Assembly: GCA_032717465.1 (NCBI GenBank)
Contig: CM064655.1
Span: 23,096,603 to 23,160,602 of the forward strand
Reading direction: 5' to 3'
Source of the DNA: Coenobita brevimanus
Lineage: Eukaryota; Arthropoda; Malacostraca; Decapoda; Coenobitidae
Length of the DNA: 64,000 nt
In this document: in pieces, positions 24,060-35,880 of the stretch
Layout of the letters: each line of letters starts with the position of its first letter
How positions within the stretch are numbered: the stretch's first letter is position 1
Notes under the pieces: model-generated
Told to the model about the DNA's origin: nothing
Database searches by the model: none
The model's input: only the letters and a program-made list of their open reading frames with translations
Made by a program: the position numbers and the translations under genes

Positions 24060-24475
24060 TGCCTACCGCTGTTACGTCCTCATTTTTTTCCTCCTCTTCG
24101 ATCTTTTTCCTGCTGTTCTTCTTCCTCCTACACCATTGCTGATTCTGATTCCGTCTCTTCCTCCTCATTTTCCTCTTTCCTGCTTCTCTCATTCCCATTC
24201 CTTGTTCTTTTACTTCTTTTTCTTTCCTTTTCTTCTTCGCTCTTCGTTATCATCTGCTCTAAATCTTATATTCAACCCTCCTTCTCCTCCTCCTCCACTT
24301 CTCCTTCTTCTTCTTCCTTCTCCTCCTCCTCCCCCACTTGTTCCTCCTCCTCTTCCTCCCCATTTCCTCCTCCTTCTCCTCCTCCTCCTCTTCCTCCTGC
24401 TCTTTCATTCCCAACCCTCTTCCACCTCCTTCATCGTACCAATCCATCAACATACATAACACTCCCCAACCTCAG
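24060..24475. repeat. CTC/TCC-rich pyrimidine tract
   Basis: Dense CTC, CTT and CCT triplets on the plus strand (for example 24,282-24,412). Open frames of poly-Ser/Pro or, on the minus strand, poly-Glu/Arg are artefacts. Confidence 0.85.
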
Positions 24476-24770
24476 TAAATGCAATTAGTACCTAAGCGGT
24501 GGCTTGAAGTGGTGCGCAATAACTCCATTTATCGGCATTTCGTGAACAGAATAGTTAATGCACCTCAGGGAACGGAAAAGCTAGTCTATGCCCACAGTCA
24601 GTTATATATAAATAAATAAAAAAAAATCATCCTTTTGCATTACTTCTTTCATTATCTGCATTATACGATGGTGATTTTTTCTTGTACTTTTATTTATTTT
24701 TTATGGCAAGAGGGTTAAAAATGCGATCTGATCTTGATGGGGTGGGTGGGTGTTCGGGGTAGGATAGCTG

Positions 24771-24772
<2 letters not shown>

Positions 24773-24829
<57 letters not shown>
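24773..24829. repeat. (CT)n microsatellite
   Basis: A perfect (CT)n run of about 55 bp. 24,480-24,772 has no feature. Confidence 0.97.
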
Positions 24830-24830
<1 letters not shown>

Positions 24831-25107
24831 CACCATTAAGAAAAGGAAAATTGAATGAAAGTGTATTAAATTTCGCATAATGTTTGAGACCACAAGAGGA
24901 ACAAGTTATTACACCGTGAGAGAAAAAGGTCGGAGATAAAGGGCCAGAAGGGGGAGGGGTGATACCATGGCGAAGGTATGCCCTCTCTGTGTGCTCCAGT
25001 GTATCCCTGTTCTCTTTTTAGGCTAGTGGTGGAGCTTTTGTGCTTATTAGTTTTTTACTGTCTTGGGCTGGTTCAGGGTACGCCGCTGGGCCAGGGTGTT
25101 TTGTGTA

Positions 25108-25245
25108 TGTTAAGGTCTATTGATAATACTCCTTTGCATAGTTGTTGTCCGTTTTAATTTTCCTGTATTGTGTTTAAGGTCTACAGATAATATTCCTCAG
25201 TATATTCACTAGCGTTTTTAATTTCCCGGTATTGTGTTATCTCGT
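25108..25245. repeat. Two-copy tandem duplication, period about 69 bp
   Basis: 'ttaaggtctattgataatac' with '...ttttaattttcctgtattgtgt' is followed by 'ttaaggtctacagataatat' with '...ttttaatttcccggtattgtgt'. A looser repeat of 'gggatatac...ttttatgag' follows at about 25,375-25,520. Confidence 0.65.
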
Positions 25246-25789
25246 ATGTAAATCGTCACACGCACGTATATGATTCGTGTATACATGTCCGACCAATATC
25301 AGTGCCTGTGAGTGAAGCGTGGGACTGGAGCAGATATATCCTTACTTCATTGTATGAACGTGTTATATAATTCCGGGATATACTACTGTTTATTATGAGT
25401 CTGTTTCGAGAACATATTAAGCTTGTTTCTTTAAGAGAGTGCTCATATGCTTTTGGGATATACGGCTGCCTTTTATGAGCGTCCGAGTACATGTTTCAGG
25501 GATATATGCTTGTCCTTTAATAATTCCCTTGTGCGTGGTGAGTGAAGAGCGTGGAAATGAAGGTGACCCCTCTCTTCGCTGTCTTCTGTTCTCCGTCAGT
25601 CTTGCCCACCTGTGTGTTGTCCTGTGTACCTCATTCTTGGTGCATATCGAAGGTAAAAGTGAGGAACTGTGGGCTTACCTTTTATTTACCTGGCCTGATG
25701 AAGACTGTATCGCTTGAGTTTAGTTCTTCTTCCTCGTCTCTCTCTCTCTCTCGCTAATACTGCTGCATCTTCAACGCCATGGCATTCCA

Positions 25790-26170
25790 TTCTGACTTTA
25801 CACTGCCGTCTGACATTCCGCTGACTGTTCATTCAAAAAGTTTCCTCTGACACATACCACTCCACTCTCACACCCCACTTTGACAGTGACACCCTGCTAT
25901 GCCATCCCACACTGACACATCTCTCCACTTGGACACAGGACTGACGCACCACTTTAACACTCAGATGACACCTCTCTCTGATACCCGATTCCATTCACAC
26001 CCACCTCTTAATCGTAACACCAGACTCCAAGCACCCCCACTACGCTCAAAGTAACGTTCCCCCTCTTTTCTGATACCCTCATGTGACACCCCAACTTTAA
26101 TTCTGACACCACAACCCTCACTCTGACTCCCTCCGTCCCCTACCTCAGCCAACCGTGCATGACAAAAGAC
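25790..26170. repeat. Degenerate minisatellite 'ctgacaccccactt'
   Basis: Phrases CTGACACC, CACTTTGACA and CACTCTGAC recur about every 20 bp, strongly diverged. Confidence 0.6.
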
Positions 26171-26630
26171 TCCCCCCCTCCTCTCGCCCCCTCTGAACAT
26201 CTCGCCTCCTGACGCTGCTGCCCTCATTGCTACCTTATCTGTTCATTATCTCAGTATTATCGCAACCATTTTACAAGGCTGTCTCGGGGCCGGTTCTCGG
26301 GTGTTCGGAATTTATAAACCTTCTGGCGTCTTATCCACTGGCCTTAAATGAGCTACATCTATATTTTAATTTATCTGACGCCTTATGATATTACTCTACT
26401 ATGCTCACGTGTAACTTAGGGACACCGAATATGAAGAGAAACCTATATACACTTTTCGTAATTTGTTCGAACTCCTGACTGACGATTTTAATCACCTCAC
26501 CGACACTCATCGTATCCAGAACGCGTAGATGACAGGGAAAGCACCCAGCAAACAGTCCTCCACACTCCGATACGCAACCGTCGCTTTAGAAATCCGGGTT
26601 CCAATATTGGTTTTTATTAAGAAATGCTGA
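26171..26630. other. No recognised feature
   Basis: Mixed-composition DNA with no supported gene. Confidence 0.4.
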
Positions 26631-26639
26631 AAAAAAAAA

Positions 26640-26760
26640 AATGTCTAAACGCTTCATAGTCGGCCCTGAACTAGAACCCAGGACTTCTGAGTTGCGGGCA
26701 GAACGAATATTCCTCCCAAACTACGAAACACAGCCGTCGATTTGCAGTTTCAGGTCCCTG
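26640..26760 (-). mobile_element. Possible tRNA-derived SINE head
   Basis: On the minus strand, GGTTCTAGTTC resembles the RNA polymerase III B box (GGTTCRANNCC). It sits downstream of a 5-bp anticodon-like stem (TTCTG...CAGAA) and of an A-box-like TAGTTTGGGAGG. An A-rich stretch lies at 26,629-26,641. The pairing is imperfect, so this is a relic at best and not a functional tRNA. Confidence 0.3.
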
Positions 26761-26969
26761 TTTCAATTCAAAGTGCAAGAGGGTTCCGACCCTTTATACA
26801 TACCATCCCTGAGGTTCTCCGGCTGGCAGGCTGAGGGTGCAGCTGCCGGCGTCATAAACCGGGCTTTACTCCACTTACGAGCCGCTTCACTGCCGGATAA
26901 GGGGTCGTGGTGGGTCGTCCATGTCAAAATACAGCCTGATTTATCCCTGAGTGAGGACAGTACAACACC

Positions 26970-27115
26970 ATTTTTTTTTTTTTTTTTTTTAAGCCGTGGA
27001 TGGCGGGATTCAAGGAGGCTCTTCAAGATGGCTATCGTGGTACCACTCTAAACTGGCGGTTTGGGTGGGGCACGAACCTCTGTACAGTGATGCCACGTTT
27101 TCCATACCGCGATGC
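26970..27115 (-). mobile_element. Possible SINE with poly(A) tail
   Basis: Read on the minus strand, about 120 bp containing GGTTCGTGCCC (B-box-like) ends in a run of 22 A (26,970-26,991). A poly(A)-ended short unit suggests a retroposed copy. No second copy is visible in the window. Confidence 0.3.
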
Positions 27116-27116
<1 letters not shown>

Positions 27117-27148
<32 letters not shown>

Positions 27149-27310
27149 TTTCATTCCTGGTCACTGGACATATTCTTTTTTTTTTTTTTTTTTTTACTTA
27201 TAATACAGGACTGCATTTCATAGGACCGCGTTTCGTTCCTGGACACATCCAAGTTTTTTCTTTTTTCTTTGTCTTTTCTTTTTTTTTACTTATAACATAG
27301 GACCGCATTC
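27117..27310. repeat. (CT)n run plus two-copy ~80-bp tandem duplication
   Basis: (CT)n at about 27,117-27,143. Then 'tttcattcctggtcactgg...(T)n...acttataatacaggactgc' is followed by 'tttcgttcctggacacatc...(T)n...acttataacataggaccgc'. Confidence 0.65.
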
Positions 27311-27524
27311 TCGTTGGTTTAGGGGGGTTTGTAGCACCTTATCCTTACCGACTTGTTTTTCATATTACACCTTGCTATTCTCTGTTAAAATTTTCACATC
27401 TTATCTTCCATGTACCTGGCACAGGTAAAGTGCAGAAGAATATAAAGCAGCCATATCAGAAGTAAACTGGTTGAAGAGAAACGTCCAATAAGATTTTTTT
27501 TTTCTTTTTTAACTTTCATCTTGC

Positions 27525-27550
27525 TACCTCCAAACGATGTAATTTATCTA
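27525..27550 (+). repeat. Degenerate copy of dispersed motif
   Basis: 'cttgctacctccaaacgatg' then 'taatttatc' aligns with 'cttgctacctccagacgatt' then 'tttactcaac' at 36,210-36,240. Confidence 0.45.
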
Positions 27551-28443
27551 AAAAAGGACTCCTGTGACTAAAGGGATTAAAGGGAATATAGTAAGAAAGG
27601 AAGAGTGTTTTCTTAGATATGAGCGGAGGAGCTGAAGGAGGGTTGTCAAGAGGCATACCAAGTATCTTAATCTTGGTCATATTCAAGGGTTTCATTTGTC
27701 TGGGGAGTGTGTACAGTGTGATGAAATTTAAAAAAATATATATATATATTAACCATTCAAAACATGTTGTCCTTCCTTTCTTTTTTTCTTTATTCTTCCA
27801 TGTTTGATTCTGGCTCCCAAGTGTTTTATACCTGGTCAAAGTCAAAGGTTTCACTCATCATAACATAAATTAAATATTGTGGTGAGAATGGCTGCTGACT
27901 AACATCGACATCATCACCCTTCACCACAAAGCATGTAGACTGAGTTAGCGTTAATATCGCCATGGATTAATTTTCCGATCCTGAGCCCGATACAGTAGCT
28001 TAAAGAAATCATCAGTAATATCGCTCCGAAACTGGAAGACAGTAAGCATACGTCTGATTGCAGTCTTACTCCAACGTCCTCCAAGCAAGAAGACTAATGA
28101 AGCACTCAGGATCATCAGGTTAATCTTAGCATCATTATCCAACAACACTGAAGGCAAAGGATGATACAGTCGAGTCCTCCTCCTTTAACTACGAAGACTA
28201 AACACTGAGTAGTATGGCCACTGATTAACTTCGTGATCATTAAGCCAACACAGGAATTAAGAAGATATTAACAGCCTCTAAACAGGAAGACTGATTAAGC
28301 ACTGAGTATATAGACATAGATTAGCTTCGACATCATAGTCTAACCCAGTACCCCCAAACTAAGAAAACTGAATACTGTCGCCATAGATTAAGTTCGATAA
28401 CATAACCCGACAACACAGAATAAAAAATATATAAACAGCATCA

Positions 28444-28445
<2 letters not shown>

Positions 28446-28501
<56 letters not shown>
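28446..28501. repeat. (CA)n microsatellite
   Basis: An uninterrupted (CA)n run of ~56 bp. Confidence 0.97.
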
Positions 28502-28503
<2 letters not shown>

Positions 28504-28521
28504 CAGTTTTTCTTCCACCTG

Positions 28522-28627
28522 CCTATTTTATTCAGCTTAAGATGGAGGTTTCAAATATGGGTTAAATATACCTTTCATAAAGTCCTAGGCATAACACACC
28601 TCCCTTAAGATGAATAAAATCGTCTCG
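28522..28627. repeat. Inverted pair of the dispersed motif
   Basis: ATTTTATTCAGCTTAAGATG followed by GAGG (28,523-28,546) faces its near reverse complement CCTCCCTTAAGATGAATAAA followed by ATCGTCT (28,598-28,624). The pair forms a potential hairpin with a ~50-nt loop. Confidence 0.6.
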
Positions 28628-29879
28628 TAGCAGCTAAAATAAACATTAAGGAGGCTACCCGGCTTTAAGAGGTTGTATCACTAGAGATAAACTGCAGCAT
28701 CATAATCCAGCAACACACAAGTCAGCCCCCGGCAACACACAAATCATCCCCCTTTTAACATCATCAGTCCAAAAGACGAAAGATTATGTAAACCTAAAGT
28801 ACTGTCGATCCAGATTATGTCCAACATAATCAGCCAACAACAAAAATACCAGAAGTTATAATTACCATCAACTCTTCTTTAGTTTCATCGCCCTAAAACA
28901 CGATGATGAAGTTAGCATTATGTATTATCCATCCAGAGTAACTTCGACATCAGAAGCCACCACAGAAATGAAGACGATATGCTAACTCCAAGCCACGAAC
29001 TCTACTTAAGTAGGAGTTTGATCATAATTTAACCTAACTCCACAAGACAAGATGACTGAGCAGGCATTTAAGTATAATCGCTACAATTTAACCCTGATAT
29101 CTTTAGCCAGCACAGAAGTCAGAAGATATAAGTACTCTAAATCCCCCTCTTTCACTGCCCCCTCTTTTACTGCATTGCCCCAAGACACGGAGATTGAGTC
29201 AGTATTAAGTACTACCACTGCTGATTAAGTTTAGTATCATGACCCCCAAAACACAGGAATCAAACGAAAAAAATACGATCGCCCCAAACGGTGGAGACTG
29301 ATAAAGCACGAATTTGATCGCAATCTTAACCTAACCCCCCCTTACCACGAAGACCGATTAGGCATTTATCTTCACCACAGATTAACTTCATCATATCACC
29401 ACAAATTAACCAGGACAAAATTATCAAACACAGAATTTATTATGTTAGTGTGATAGCTTCAAACGATCAAGTAACTATGAATCTGATCTCAATCTTAATA
29501 CCCCTAAACACAAACACCAAATAAACATTATCATCAGCACAAATAACCCTCAAACTCGTTATACAGCAAATATAATTATGAACATAAGAGGATTAAGTAA
29601 GTATTTGGTGTTATCCTCATTAACTCCTACATCGCTAACCCAATACAGAAGTCAGAAGGTATAAACAGACTCATCCCAAAAGAGGAAGACTGAGTAAGCA
29701 CTGTGAATTATCGATGGAGATTATCAGATTATCCTGGCTATAACCCCCTCGCTCCAAACACGAAGACTGATTAAGAGGCATATTATCGACATGAGATTAA
29801 CCTCGCCGTCATGATCCAACACAGACGTCAAAAGTTATCAACAGCATCAATCCATCTTTATCATCAACACGCAGGTTAA

Positions 29880-30237
29880 GATAAAAAAGGGGGGAGGGGA
29901 TGCCGAAATTTGTGTGCGCTGAGAAATTAAGATCGAATCCTCTCAATCCAGATAATCTACTAGGGATGATTAGCTTCTTATCAGTAGTAGATTGGGGTAG
30001 ATATATTCTTGTTTCCGCGGCGGTAGTTTAATGATCAGCTACTGGGGAATAAGTCTTCAAATAGCTCCCTCGTCCCTACTAAGAAGTCGGATGGTTGCCC
30101 TCTTCAGCAGTGTCTTAAGATGCTGCCAAGAGATAAGGAAGATGAGGTTGAAGATGCTGGGGATGGTAATAAAGAAATGTAGCAGATGAGAGAACAGAGA
30201 TGTGAGATGAGAAGAAATATGTGAGATGAGATGAGAT

Positions 30238-30270
<33 letters not shown>

Positions 30271-30380
30271 GTGAGGGGGGGGGGAATCTTTCTCATCTCA
30301 GTCCCACACCACAAACGAGCAAGCCAGAAGCCAAGGACGACCACTACTTATACAGGTACGACCACAACCTCTGTCTCTAC
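29880..30380. other. No gene; GA-rich patch
   Basis: 'gatgagatgagatgagagag' leads into (GA)n at about 30,238-30,270. Otherwise unremarkable. Confidence 0.5.
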
Positions 30381-31060
30381 CCAGCCTCCAATCACCATCA
30401 TCACTACTACCATACCATAAAGCATCATCACCATCACCTACACGCACGACAGCCATCACCACAACTATCATCATCAATCACCACTCAATCACCATAAACA
30501 GAACTACTAATATTACAAGTCCCACCACGACTGTTACCGATATCCATGCGCTACCACAACTACCATCACCAAAACCATCGTCATCAGTCAACTATTATCA
30601 CCACCGTCTATAGCACCAATACCACAACTACCAACACCACTATCACCAGACCCATCATCTCCTACCGCAGTCAACTATACTGATTCAAACGCAACCAACT
30701 TCCATTACTTTTCTATTTTTTTTATGTGAGGAAGAAGGAACTGACGTTGCTCCTATCATCGCCAACACTACCATCAATACCACAACTACCATCACAGCCA
30801 CTACCATGACTGTCAGCATCCTCAAGCACTACCACAGCCCACACCATAACCAATACCATCAACAACACTAATTCCAATACCACAACTACCACCACAACCA
30901 TTACTACGACTATCATCACCAATCCTCAGCGCTACCACAACCAGTACCATCAAAAACACTGCTACCAACACCACAACTACCACCACAACCACAAACACAG
31001 TTCTTATCGTCAATCACACACCTGAATCACCATCAATACCACAAAATCACTTGCACAGCT
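30380..31060. repeat. Degenerate ACC/CCA trinucleotide-rich DNA
   Basis: Imperfect CCACAACTACCATCACC-like repeats. The minus-strand Val/Gly-rich frames are artefacts. Confidence 0.8.
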
Positions 31061-31560
31061 CACCATTACAGATTTATTAGGAACGGTCTTTATTTCTCTT
31101 CTCTGCGATGACTTTATTTTCTTCTAACTTTCGATGATTCTATTCATTAAAGAATCATAATTAGCCCAGTCACCTTAAATCACATGTTCTAAACTGAATT
31201 ATATCCTCTAACCGTTAATAAAAAAGTAGAACGAAAAAGAAAATAAAAAGAAAGTGAGACAGAAGGAAAAGACAAAGAAAGAGAGACAGAAAGAAAAGAC
31301 AATGACACAGAGACAGAAAGAAAAGACGTCATTCTACTAAAGAGATCATGACAAGCCTTAATAAAGATATCATGTTTCGCTCTATTGAACTTTCTCACGT
31401 CAGAGTTCGGTGGAGCAAAACGCTGTTTCCTAATCATCCAAGTTCGTTCTTTTCTGTATACATTAGTCTTGGTATCCCCGTAAGATTTCATGCAGCTTAG
31501 GGAGGCTTATCGAGCTGGAGGGGTTGGATAAAGCTTTCATCAACTTCCTCATTACTAGCG
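31061..31560. other. No gene; AGAAAGAGAC-like repeats
   Basis: Degenerate 'gagacagaaagaaaagac' repeats at about 31,250-31,330. Nothing else was identified. Confidence 0.5.
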
Positions 31561-31569
31561 TGAGACGGT

Positions 31570-32110
31570 GAAAGAAAATCGTCTGGTGGCAGAAAAAGAA
31601 ACGTTTATGAGTATTGTCGTATTGAAGAGGCTAACTTGATAAGTCCTTCCTGAGCTTAAGAAAATCGTCTGACAGGGAATGGTGGGGCAGTTTTTTTTTA
31701 TTTTTTAGCCCTTTCAGCTCCGGGCCTTCCTTAATCTCCTAACCAGTGCGATGTCTCTTTCCCTCTCATTCACCCTCCAGACGATTTTATTCAGCTTAGA
31801 GGTGGCATCTGGAACTGCATGGGTTAGATCCAGCCTTCAATAACCCTATAATTCTTTGCCAATTATCTATCTTTCATATTATTTAGGCCAACGACGGACG
31901 ATTTTGCTACGTTCAAGGCAACCTCCGGGCACCAAAAATATTAAAGCAATCAACATTAACGTTCTGCCCCAAAATAAAAAGAAAATAAAAAAAATCCTGT
32001 TACATTCCAGCTCGCACAGGACGATTTTATTCAGTGGACAGGAACTCACAGTAGACAGAGCGTTAAGTAACAGAGATTCTGCTTAAGTTGAATAAAATCG
32101 TCTGGAGGAG
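31570..32110. repeat. Cluster of six dispersed-motif copies, both strands
   Basis: AAAATCGTCTG-type copies lie at 31,575, 31,660 and 32,091 (minus sense). ACGATTTTATTCAG-type copies lie at 31,791, 31,898 and 32,021 (plus sense). Shared outer context includes 'gggttagatccagccttcaa' near 31,829. The two spacings between adjacent plus-sense copies are 107 and 123 bp. Confidence 0.6.
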
Positions 32111-32204
32111 GAAAGAATAAAAGTGTATGCCAAGCAAGTTGCCCCAGGGTTGACTGAGTTAAGCTGAACTTTTTATCTCCATTACTGTCAAGAGAAACAC
32201 TACG

Positions 32205-32830
32205 CTAACACATCCACCACCACCACCACTATCCCCTCTGATACCCACACCACCACCACAATTACCACTACTAACACCTTCATCACCACCACCAATACCA
32301 CTTCTGACACCTCCATCACCACCACAGCTACTACTACTAACACCTTTACCACTATCACAACTACCACTTCTAACACCTTCATCATCACCACAACTACCAC
32401 TTCTGACACCACCACTTCAAAACTCCTTTGACCACCATCACTTGCACCACCACTACGGCTTCCTCCATCTCCTCAGCTACCAAATCCACCACCACGACCA
32501 CACCAACCACGACAACCACTCTACAAATGACCATCATCATCACCACTACCTCTTTCACTTGCACTACCACCACCACATCAGCTATCACCCTCACCATCAA
32601 ACCTCCAGCTCCTCTACAACAACGAACACACCTACCACTACAACACCCGATCTTCACCACAGCCACCACTCGCTACCACCACCTCACATCTCCAATCACC
32701 TCACCACTCTTACTACTACACCACCACAACTCCCCATCACCACCACCACTATCACCACCACTACCACCCACACCACTTTAACCTCCACCACCTCAAATCC
32801 TAAGTTAGCCGCCGCAACCACCACCCACTC
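32205..32830. repeat. (ACC)n-type degenerate microsatellite
   Basis: Dense CCACCACCA / ACTACTACC repeats over ~600 bp. All Thr/His-rich and Val-rich frames come from this composition. Confidence 0.88.
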
Positions 32831-32999
32831 CTAAATTGCGAGCACTTTCCCGTGAGATCCAGCTTTCCAAGATTACGCTTATCAGGAGCTCAGGCGATCC
32901 TTATCTCCCATGAAGAGACCTTAAAGATAGGAGGGAGATAACAGATTGGCTCATCCCGGCTCTCGACAGTTGCTGGATCCATAAAGCTTGATTGGTCTC

Positions 33000-33241
33000 T
33001 ATCTATCTATCTGTTGCCAGACGCCTCAATCCCGTTTGGGGTGGCCACAAACAAATCGCCTCCAAGTCGCCCTGTCCCCCGCCATTTCACTCCCCTGCTC
33101 CCAGCTCACACCCCCCTCTCTCATATACCTCTCCACCCCATCCCTCCATCTCATCCTCGGCCTCCCCCTCCCTCTTTCCCCCTCCACCTCACTCACATAC
33201 ACTCTCTTCGTCAGTCTTTCACCCTCCATCCTCTCCACATG
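33000..33241 (-). mobile_element. 5'-truncated RTE LINE copy with target-site duplication
   Basis: On the minus strand this is ~95% similar by eye to the last ~240 bp of the full RTE element (47,185-47,436). It includes the (TATC)n tail at 33,000-33,012. The identical 10-mer GATTGGTCTC lies on both sides (32,990-32,999 and 33,242-33,251), the mark of target-primed reverse transcription. The reading frame (33,026-33,238) is open and keeps the true C-terminus (GGVSWEQGSEMAGDRATWRR...GHPKRD) that the longer copy lost by frameshift. This is a recent insertion. Confidence 0.92.
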
Positions 33242-33251
33242 GATTGGTCTC

Positions 33252-34195
33252 GACCTCAGAATTTAGGGGCGATCAGAAGGGGGTGTCAGATTATAAAGTT
33301 GCTTGTCTAAAACTTCTGGATCTTATGTTTCGGCAAAGTTTGCGGGTCTCAGCTGCTGCCAGAGAATGAGAATCAGGCATGAGGAATGGGATTACATGAA
33401 GCTCCACATTCTAAAACTTCTTGGGGTTCTCAAAGTGGAACATCATGCCCTCTAAGCTGAACGACCAACACTGCAGCACAGACTCGTAGGTGGCATCACT
33501 GCACTTTAAGAGACCACATTATAATATTAAGAGCCAGCTGTTCGTTTGCTTTCTAATATAATCAACACTATGATCAAGGTGCCTATCTGGGTCACCTGAT
33601 GAAGTATATTGTAGCTTTGTTTGTGTGTGTGTGTATTAATTTTTTCACACTTATATACACGAGTACATGGTATGAAAACTTTTTTTTTTTTTTTGCCATT
33701 AGACAGCAAATGTCCAGCTTTTGTATATTTTTTTCCTTTGCTTTCCTTTAGCTTTTAGGAGTTACATTGATAAATGAGACTTTTTAAAACGGCTGCTGCA
33801 GATGAGGACCTGGAAGAGAGAGAAAGAGAGAAAGGAGAGGAAAGAGGGGGAGTAGCTGGAACCCCACGAAGCTCTGTCAACTCCTTATTTACCTTAGCGC
33901 TCCCAGGCGGTGGACCCTAATCGAAGGTAATTGCTATATTCTTCACAGTCCCTAATGGGGTGTAATTATTATTCTGCTCTGAGGCCCCGATACACCACAA
34001 TTATCAGGCTGATTAAGATTGGTAATTGCCGGATGAACATGCCTGCCGTATATAATCCTTCCTTTATAACCGATGCGACCATTAATTATAAGTAAGTATA
34101 TATAGACGGGCGGTATCTCCTTTTGATTATAAGTATTTGGCTCAAGTGCTCGTCAGGATTAAAGAATGTTAGGGAGCTAAGATTCCACCCACACC
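33252..34195. other. No recognised feature
   Basis: Mixed unique sequence with a short (GT)n at about 33,618-33,634. No coding or RNA signal was supported. Confidence 0.5.
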
Positions 34196-34207
34196 CACAC
34201 CCACCCA

Positions 34208-34310
<103 letters not shown>

Positions 34311-34350
34311 CAACCAAGCAGACCCCAAAGTATTGGTCCGTCTATTTTGT

Positions 34351-34380
34351 GAAGAGCGTTTGGGCGTTGTCCCTCTTGGG
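34351..34380 (+). repeat. 30-bp inverted repeat, arm 1
   Basis: GAAGAGCGTTTGGGCGTTGT followed by CCCTCTTGGG. It matches the minus strand of 35,098-35,127 with one mismatch. Both copies can encode EExLGVVPLG on their own strand. Confidence 0.7.
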
Positions 34381-35097
34381 AATTTCCTAGGCCGCCTCTC
34401 TGCCAAGCGTGTACACCTCTTGTCTCATGTCAGCTATTTACTACTTTTAAATGAAATTTATTTACAGTATATCTATATTTAATTGTCTAATAAGGCCATA
34501 TAGTGTTATAAATGCCTCTTTTTTTCTTTTAATAACAATTACTTTTTATTAATACCACAACACTTGGCAACGTTGCTTTCCAACGGTGCCACGCTTGTAA
34601 GGGTAGAGTGACCGTGTTAATCCAGGTCATTTCCACTCTGGCCGCCACATGAGATGGATGCTCTTACTCCTGCTACTCGCTCTCGTGTGCACCACAGTAG
34701 AGAAAAAGAACTTATTTACAACGTAAACAAGTATTTTTTAGAAGAGAAGGCAAACAGAGGACCTCAAAGGTGGTGTGGAAAATAACTCGAAATTATAAAC
34801 CACAAATAAACTTCACACTTTAAGGAGAAAATCAGTCGTAATAAAAAATAACGTTAGAGAGAGACAGACAGACAGAAAGAAACAGAGAATAAGGGTAAAG
34901 GTCATGGAGAAAGGGAATGAATAAGAGTGCAACAAGACAGACAGACAGTCAGAAATAAATTATAAAAAGTGCAATTACTATATGCAGAAAGAGAGAGAGT
35001 GTGGTGTGCTGGGAGGGAGAGTTGTCATTAGCGCCTTTTCCCTAATCCGATTAAGTTTCCCAGTATAAAGTATGGCAACACTGTGGGACGGGGACTC

Positions 35098-35127
35098 CCC
35101 AAGAGGGACAACGCCCAAATGCTCTTC
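35098..35127 (-). repeat. 30-bp inverted repeat, arm 2
   Basis: Reverse-strand partner of 34,351-34,380. The surrounding sequence does not extend the match on either side. The intervening DNA (34,381-35,097) shows no gene. Confidence 0.7.
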
Positions 35128-35419
35128 ATAACTTATATTCACACCCAGATCCTCTTCCCTGAAATTTTGTATATATAGCCGGTACTTGTACTTAACAAAC
35201 ACCGTCCTTTCTCCCTTTCCCTCCCACCACACAAAGTAATTTAACTTCGATACTTTGCACATACACCTCTCTACTTTTTCCACACTAATTTTTGATCGCA
35301 TTATAATTTTAGACGTATGAAATTTAGAGTGTTTTATCATTTTTTCCTTCCTTTTTTTTTTTCTTTCTTTTTCAACAGGTGACTTTACAGGTATAAGTAA
35401 AAGTTTATTTCCCTTGCAA

Positions 35420-35880
35420 AGTTAAAGAGGGAAGGAGACTAGAGGCATGGAGGGAAGGAGTGGGGGGTAGGGGGGAAAGGTAGGGAAGGGGAGAGGTGGA
35501 TGGGAAGAAATGATTGGGAAGGATGAGGTGGGGAGAAGGGTAGGAAAGAAGAAGGCTGGGAGGGGGTGAGGGAGGAAGGAAAGAAGCGAGGAGATGATAG
35601 GGTTGGGTGGGGTACGGAGGGAAGGATAGGGTGGGAATGGCGAAGAGAAAGAGAAAGGGAGAAGAGGACCAGAAGGAATGATGAGTGAGCAGAGATAAAG
35701 AGGAAGGATGGAGTGAAAAGGGGGAAGGAGCTGAGAGACAGGAAGGGAAGGGGAGGGAGCCTCGGGAGGAAGTGTAGGGTAGGGTAGAGATGGAAGAGGG
35801 AGAGGGGTGAAGACAGGTAGGTACAGACAGGTATGGGAGAGGGAAAGAGGTGGGGGAGGGATGGGGGGATAGTGCCTATA
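35420..35880. repeat. Purine-rich tract
   Basis: A G/A-rich plus strand with 'gggaaggagg' phrases and few pyrimidines. Confidence 0.8.

Larger units (their letters stand above)
27890..29875. repeat. Degenerate satellite, unit about 80-110 bp, about 17 copies
   Basis: The same ordered phrases return across ~2 kb: 'aagactgattaagcactgag', 'tatcgacatagattaacttc', 'gacatcataatccaacacag', 'aagtcagaagatataaacag', 'catcacccc'. Clear copies start near 27,943, 28,203, 28,296, 28,375, 28,797, 28,917, 29,065, 29,200, 29,355, 29,595, 29,697 and 29,772. A (CA)n run at 28,446-28,501 and a pair of the dispersed motif at 28,522-28,627 interrupt it. No open frame spans it. Confidence 0.65.

Noticed and set aside
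27943..29875. CRISPR-like array in the ~95-bp repeat region
   Set aside because: Units are degenerate throughout, without constant repeats and unique spacers. The window is eukaryotic.
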